Assembly: GCA_003993805.1 (NCBI GenBank)
Contig: RSEF01000001.1
Location: 69,560,837-69,624,836, forward strand
Direction of reading: 5' to 3'
Source: Himantopus leucocephalus
Taxonomy: Eukaryota; Chordata; Aves; Charadriiformes; Recurvirostridae
DNA: 64,000 bases
Shown here: in pieces, positions 57,895 through 64,000 of the stretch
How positions within the stretch are numbered: the first letter of the stretch is position 1
Layout of the letters: the number at the start of each line of letters is the position of its first letter
The notes under the pieces: generated by a model
The model's database searches: none
Told to the model about the DNA's origin: nothing
Seen by the model: only the letters and a program-made list of their open reading frames with translations
Program-made: the position numbers and the translations under genes

Positions 57895-60800
57895 GTGGTG
57901 TTTCTGCATTTTCTCAAAGCATCTCACAAATAGCTCTTCTCTGAGCTTCTGCAAGAGCGTGAAGAGAAAGAGATCATTCAGATGCCATGTCCCATTTAAT
58001 GCTTGGTCTCCCTCCTAAGGCTACAGCAATTCAGCATCACTTGTGGTGCTTAGTTTTATGACAGGCACAGCTGTCCAGCAGCCTTTGGAATATGATCAAC
58101 TCATTTCGTAGTAGCGCACTGCACAGCTCGCAGATTTTTCTTCTTCCCCCATCACGGTGGAACTGAGCTGAATATGGACAGACTTAGAAGCAAAAGGGTT
58201 CCTCTCAACGCAAACCTCCTCTGAGCCACCCAGCTCTGACATCACTTTTAGGATAGTTGACATGGTAAATACTCTTTGAACGCTCTCCTTCCTCAATAGG
58301 AATACAGCTCAGTGGGAACACAGAGGTTAGCTACCTCTTGAAGAGAAGCACTTTACCCATATGGGGAGAGCTCTATTCAGTAACTGCCAGACGATGGAAT
58401 TCAAAACAATTTCTATGAGTGCTGGCTGAGCACAGGAAAATTCTTACTGGGCCAGACCTGTAATGGATTTATTCAAAGATGGTTTTTTAAAAAGCAAAAC
58501 CACTGTAACTAGAAATCAACAACTTAAGAATGAAGCACATGATTTAGTATCTTTTTCAAACTAATACTAACCTGAAAAAGCTGCCTCATTAACCACATTT
58601 CCACAGCCCAGATCCTATTTTAGGAGACCAGAGTAGCAGTTTCTAGAGTTTTGCTGGCTTTTAGTTTACCGGAACAAAAAGCTGACTTGCATCCTTATGA
58701 CTACCACCAAGGTGCAGGATTCAAGGGCAAATGTTTCTTCCAGATAAGTATGACATTCTCCAACTATGTGTGGGAACTTTACTCACACTTATTACAGCAA
58801 ATAAAACATTTCTTATGAGAAATAAACTTTGGGGCAAAGCATCACAAACAAGCAGACTCTTTGTATATTGTTCTTTTAGTTGACTTGTATGTTCCAAAGT
58901 AGAGTATTTTTTTCCAAGACCAAAGCAAATACAGCAGGAGCAGTACAGATAAATAGATCTATTAAGCCAAACACAATTCTTCAAAAATTTGCAGTACTTA
59001 TTCTAAAGACTGAATATAACTGGCTTCAGAGAAATCAGACCTTAGTCTAGACAAAGCAAACTGTCCTATTAGCTGGCTCTTAGGTGGAATACTATGAGCT
59101 CTGGCAATGGCAGACTTTATTCATTGTCTTGATCGCCAGCTATTTCTTCCGCAAGTAAAAACTTTACTCATTGACCGCTGTAGAAACAAAGGCATTTAAA
59201 ATTCCTGGTTGTATCAGAATGAGTAACAATAACATTTTGGTTTTTACAGTTTCAATCCTCATTAATTTTTGGCTTGAGACAGTTGACATTACTTACCCGC
59301 AGTAAAAGCGTAATTTCAAGGGCTCCCAGGAGAAATACTTCTACACACAAAAAAAAAAAAAGTTTCTATAGAAACCAACACTCAGCATGACTGACTTCAC
59401 CATATTCATTCTACAACTCAGGTTTCCATCATTAATCCAAAGTTATATCTAAACAAAACAAACAAGAAAAGGTTTGGTTGAATGCGTTAACTAATGAGCC
59501 ACCACCACAATAGCTTTACAACTTAAGCAGGTTATCACAAACCCTCTCGTGAAAGTTGAACTTCACTAAATGTACACAAAACCAAGCTTGTAGGCACTTT
59601 ACAAGGGAATACCCTACCTCAAAAGCAGTAGAATACTGTTGATTTAAANNNNNNNNNNNNNNNNNNNNNNNNNNNNNNNNNNNNNNNNNNNNNNNNNNNN
59701 NNNNNNNNNNNNNNNNNNNNNNNNNNNNNNNNNNNNNNNNNNNNNNNNAATAAATACTGCTCAACATGGCAATTTCTTTTAAATTACTTGTTCTGAGGTG
59801 GAACATCAGAATTAACTTCTGCTGGAAGCATGGATATCTGAAGAAAATGGGAATGAACCTCTGCCTGTTGACAGCCTGCAAAGAGACTATTACATAAATT
59901 CATGACAGTGGAGAGCCACTTTGAAAAAAAAAAAAGTAGAAAGTAAAGCAAGAATAAAACCAAGAAGAAATAATATATATGGGTCCAGCCACATCTGTGT
60001 TCCAATAGTAAGATACAGATAAATAATGCAGATGGTCAGAAAAGAGACTTTGTATAAGCCAGTCACGTGTACAAGAAAGCATACTCCATATTTTAAAATT
60101 CCTTACTCCAGATTCTATTCTGGCATATTTCTATTTCAGACAAGCATTTTCAAAAATCTGCCTTTAAAAAGAGAGTGCTCGTTCTTCAATGTGCTCTGAA
60201 TCTGATTGCTGCCCTAAACTGGAATTTTCTATTATTAAAAGTTATACAGCCAGCAAAAAGGAAACAGTTTGGTTCAATATGCTAAAGCCAAAACAGTTTC
60301 CAAAGCCTGCCAGTCATTAATCCATTTGCTCAAGCTTAAGCACAGAGAATATTTACACGGCTATATTATTTTAATTAATATTGACAACATAGTTTATTTC
60401 TTTGACTTACTTTGGTGAGAACATATTAGAAGATAGTTAAAATATTATCTTTTAACTATTTCCATCTGGAAAAGCACCTGAGAACAGCAAGTACTTATAG
60501 TCACTTTCAGCACCTGTAGAGGACCTCTTAGCTTATCTTCTGCTTTTTAGAAACCCTTTGTTACCTCCATTCCCAATAGTCTAAAAAAGGTTGATAGCTT
60601 GCATTAAGTTAAAAAAAAAAATTAAAAAGACTGAAAACATGCTTTTGTGAAAACATAATCAGCAAACAAAAAAAGGATAAAAAAATTCACCCAATCACAC
60701 ACACACTAAACTATGAAGTCAAGTCAATATAATGTAAAAGCAGGGCTGCAAAAAACACTCTTAAGTTACACTTTTCAAGCTGCAGAGGAGGTAAGGCTGT

Positions 60801-62645
60801 GAAAGCTACCTGACTTATTTGCAGTTGCATTATGTTGTGATGTTTCTCAATTTAGAAACAGGATAACATAATGCTAAATAGTTTTGACCCTGCAACAATC
60901 AAAGACACCTGACATCAGAACTATTTCCATAAATTTGTAAAGGCATTCAGAAGTTAGCCTAGATAAAAATAACTCTGTACAAATATTCTGGATAGTCCAA
61001 CTGAATTTGTTTTTAAACCACAACAAGAAAAGACGATTCCAGTATAGAATATGGAGGAAGGAAAAGATGTTATGGAAAGTTAAATCAATTCAATGACTTG
61101 GATAGCTATGCCTGAGTATTTTTANAAAAAAAAAAAAAAAACAAACCCGAACCACCAACAATATTGTTGTCACTAGCATATTAATGTTTTCATTTTGGCT
61201 GGACCCTGCAAAATGCCCTTTTTCCAGAATCAAGTAAAACTATTCGCCTTTCCGCCTTCATCCCCATCCCCCAAAAGTTAAATATTTAATTTTATATTAC
61301 AGAAAAATACAGATTTTAAATCAAAATTATTTACAATAATTCAGAATCGGCATTTGCTATCAGCTCTGTGTGAAGCCTGACACAAATGATCATTCTGATA
61401 CCAGTAAGCTACTCAATGCTTATATACGCACCAGTTAAGACTTCTAATTGGCTGTCTCGCCCAGCTTTGAAAGCAACACACATTCTCCTGCCTTCCTGAC
61501 TCTTCAGAAAAATGTGTTTAAAGTACAATAGTAATATTTTAATGCTTCTTCCATGCTACATTAAGTAATATGCCAAACTTAAGACTGCAATGTATACCTT
61601 ATGAGTTATTTCAGAGTAATTGTTCTGAAGAAACATTTATCTTAACTGATGTCCCCGTTCCTCCAAAAAGATATATTAGGTTTCCATCCTTTGTACCAAC
61701 TCTTAAATAACCTGTACAAATACAATTTCAGGGAGCCTTTTTACAGAAGAAAATCATCACAGATAGTTCATGAGGAGGAAAAGTATGCACTCTAATTTGG
61801 AGGAAAGGGGTGCAGTTTAAAAGAAGTTAGCTACTGGACTGACATAAGAAGATTCTTCTGTCTTTAGGAGTCTCTTCTAGTCCATCAAATAAATAAATCT
61901 GTGTAAAAGAGGACAGGTCAAAAAATAATCAAGCTGGCAGAGAATATGCAACTTGCAAGTCAACAGAAGCCCAGCCAATAGCTTACAAAAAGCAGGAAAA
62001 AAAAAAGATTCCATATGCCTTAATTTAAAAAATAATTAATAATGCATCTCACCCCTATTTAAGACTATAACCTGAATATCAAATTTAGGAGTCCAGACTA
62101 ATCACAATTAATGTGGCTCTCCACTGCACCAAACATACATTATCAAAACAATTAAAAACTTTCACATTCTTAAATCTAAATTAATAACCCCCACAAAAAA
62201 GTCTTCCAAATAAATAGGTTTTTTAAATGAATTTAAAAGTCGTCAAAATCTATCAGAAATAAATTATTGATAAATCACCTTCATCATCTTCCCCTCATTA
62301 ATTAGGTCAGAAACTACCAGCAACAAATGATATTCAAGCCCTGATGAGAGACTATTTCTCACAGTCCATGTCTCTCTGAAGATTTCCCCGTTCCCATATG
62401 GTTATTGCTGAGCAGGTGTGGCACAGTGAAAATGCAGCATTGGGTTGGTTTTTTTTTTGTTTTGTTNGTTTTTTTTTTGTTTTGTTTTTTTTTTTTTTTC
62501 TTTCTCATTTTTTGTTCATCAGGCAGTGTTTTATATGGTACATGCAAGTCTGCTTCAAGCAGAGGAATAACAGCAGCTCCAGGCTCTGTTGACCTCAATA
62601 CTGGTCTGTGTAGGAAAGACAGCAGTAGTAGAAGTAGCAGCTACA
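57895..62645 (-). other. AT-rich region, possible KDM7A 3' UTR
   Basis: This lies directly downstream of the KDM7A stop on its strand. It is AT-rich, lacks open frames with family resemblance, and has a 100-N gap (59649-59748) and single Ns in homopolymers (61125, 62467). Mammalian KDM7A has a long 3' UTR, which is the reason for the suggestion. No polyadenylation site was fixed. Confidence 0.4.
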
Positions 62646-62740
62646 TTAAACAAAGAAGCGTGCATGGCCATTCCGGTTCAGCTTCAAGATCTTCCCAAGG
62701 CGCTGTTTAGCAGTTGCCATTCCTTTCTTTGGACGTTTAC
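62646..62740 (-). CDS. KDM7A: KDM7A last coding exon
   Basis: 95 coding bases from acceptor ttcatttttcag, phase 1, ending in TAA at 62646. Reads [20 protein letters not shown], then HARFFV, the basic C-terminal tail typical of the KDM7 family (PHF2, PHF8 and KDM7A share the [17 protein letters not shown] block). KDM7A is a nuclear JmjC demethylase that removes H3K9me2 and H3K27me2. The PHD and JmjC domains are encoded further up, outside the window. The choice of KDM7A over PHF2/PHF8 rests on the tail sequence as remembered and on the PARP12-type neighbour, which matches mammalian gene order. Confidence 0.82.
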
Positions 62741-63510
62741 CTGAAAAATGAAAATCAAGTACTTCAATCGGGAATTTCAGAATACATTTTTATCATCGTA
62801 GAACAAAGATGAAATCCAGCTTTCAAGCTGAAACAGGCAAAAATTNAAAAAAAAAAAAAAAAAAACAACCAAAAATAACTCTTCATTTGTCTGTTTGGGA
62901 GCAAACAAACAGGGAATCAGAATTGTAAAAAATCCATAAACTTTGGCTAGCATTATCATAAATAAATTGATTATATTATTTACAAACATTTTGAGTCTAG
63001 GGAAGGGCAGTGGGTGTGGTAGGGAAGAACCTGAAATGAGCTTCCTGAATTTTGCTCAAGTAAGTTATTCCCTTGAGTAAATTACAGAAAATAAACTAGA
63101 AACTAAAAACTAAGTAGTAGGATCACCAGACTATTTTTTGAAGTGTCACAGCTTTTAAACCTTCACTTTGATAACAAATCTGATTCAGGCCAGTGTTTCA
63201 GAGTATAGTTGTGGTACTGTTCCCTGTAATAAATGCATAACGGACACACCGGCAGAGGTGCAACGTTAACTATGAAAGTTTCACCTGGCCACGCACCCAA
63301 TTAGATCTCTATTAATTCTGTCTCCACACAGTCTGTGCCAAAATTTGAGTGTCCACAGGATGCCCATTTTGTATTTTTCCTCAAAGTGTAAGTCTGTCCT
63401 TTTTTCAGATTCTGCATCTAACAGCTCTTTCTGATGTTTACAAGCTCCTTTTCCTAGTTGTCTCTTTTTTTTTCCCATCCTGTCAGGAGGAGCACAGAGA
63501 TAAACATTAC

Positions 63511-63787
63511 CTTTTGTCGCCTGGTTGCTGATAGGGGGTGGATTTGATGCTGGCCTCTTTGTTGGATGAAGTGGTACAGACAAGGAGGTTTCACCATACG
63601 GCCTGTCAGGGCTAAGGCTGCCATCACTCAGCTGACATTCTCCTTGAATTAGATTGGAGTCTCGTGTATACTTGCCATGCTGAAAACTCAAGCCATTGTT
63701 ATGAACTATACTTCTGTTTTCCTGAACCTTATGATTGGCTTCTGACGCACCCTCTTTCTTGATATATTTTTGAGTTTTACTTGTATC
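63511..63787 (-). CDS. KDM7A: KDM7A penultimate coding exon
   Basis: 277 bases from acceptor tttctatattag to donor GTAATG, phase 0 to 1, open throughout. It encodes a polar, low-complexity segment (QKYIKKEG, then SDGSLSPDRPYG and HPTKRPASNPPPISNQATK) of the disordered C-terminal region. It joins in phase to the last exon through a split glycine codon (G/GT). The gene continues beyond the right edge of the window. Confidence 0.82.
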
Positions 63788-64000
63788 CTAATATAGAAAT
63801 GAAAAGAAAAAAAAAAAGTGTAAGTTAATAACTTTTGGCTACAAATTTACTCCAGTTTTTCTAATTATACTACTGTATCTTTGAAAAAGATATTTCAGTT
63901 CCACCAGTATCTGATCACTTTATGATTCCATCATTTCTTTTAGTATAGATACCTCTTAAAAGTAAGATACAATATAGTATCTCTGTGCAAGCTTTTTCAT
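63788..64000 (-). other. KDM7A intron to window edge
   Basis: No exon recognised; AT-rich intronic sequence with a short A run near 63810. Confidence 0.6.

Noticed and set aside
58096..58296. 66-codon minus-strand open frame below KDM7A
   Set aside because: No recognised family and no splice sites; likely chance within AT-rich sequence.
60426..60462. 10-bp inverted repeat around TATTAT
   Set aside because: Arms are short and AT-rich, common by chance in this composition.
39311..62846. Single N bases inside or beside A/T runs (39311, 40081, 61125, 62467, 62846; also 13974)
   Set aside because: These look like assembly joins at homopolymers, not biology.

Overview
The window is eukaryotic nuclear DNA, and almost certainly avian. 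It carries CR1 LINE 3' ends with the ATTCTATG-type tail, a solo LTR of a common bird endogenous retrovirus class, split genes with GT-AG introns, long AT-rich non-coding stretches and scaffold gaps (1000, 32 and 100 N). No bacterial-type features (operons, ribosome binding sites, CRISPR) are expected or seen. Gene identifications rest on translated-sequence recognition only; no search was run.

Layout, low to high coordinates. (1) About 1-0.8 kb: a CR1 tail and a solo LTR. (2) About 2.7-13.3 kb, minus strand: remains of a PARP12/ZC3HAV1-type ADP-ribosyltransferase gene. There is one open exon from the start of the PARP catalytic domain (2764-2898) and a repeated array of half-WWE exons (types A, B and C), some open and others broken by stops or indels. 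(3) About 14.5-16.7 kb: CR1 pieces on the minus strand around a 1 kb gap, including a frameshifted CR1 ORF1, then the 3' part of a second LTR. (4) 22.16-36.93 kb, minus strand: a complete 12-exon gene for an SLC7A11 (xCT)-like amino acid exchanger light chain, 474 codons, every junction in phase. A decayed second copy of its last exon lies at 20.53-20.63 kb. (5) About 47.0-47.35 kb: a CpG-rich patch with a minus-strand splice donor, a candidate distal first exon. (6) 52.56-53.22 kb, plus strand: two broken exons resembling exons 7 and 8 of the same transporter family, in inverted orientation. (7) 62.6-63.8 kb, minus strand: the last two coding exons of KDM7A (JHDM1D), with AT-rich sequence below them that may be its long 3' UTR.

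The order PARP12-type gene (-), transporter (-), KDM7A (-) matches the mammalian order PARP12 (-), KDM7A (-), with an extra xCT-like gene between them. The most interesting content is this intact xCT paralogue. It aligns with human xCT without a single gap after the N-terminus and has three conservative changes at proposed substrate-contact positions. It is surrounded by duplicated and decayed fragments of its own family and of WWE-PARP exons, which suggests a rapidly duplicating locus.
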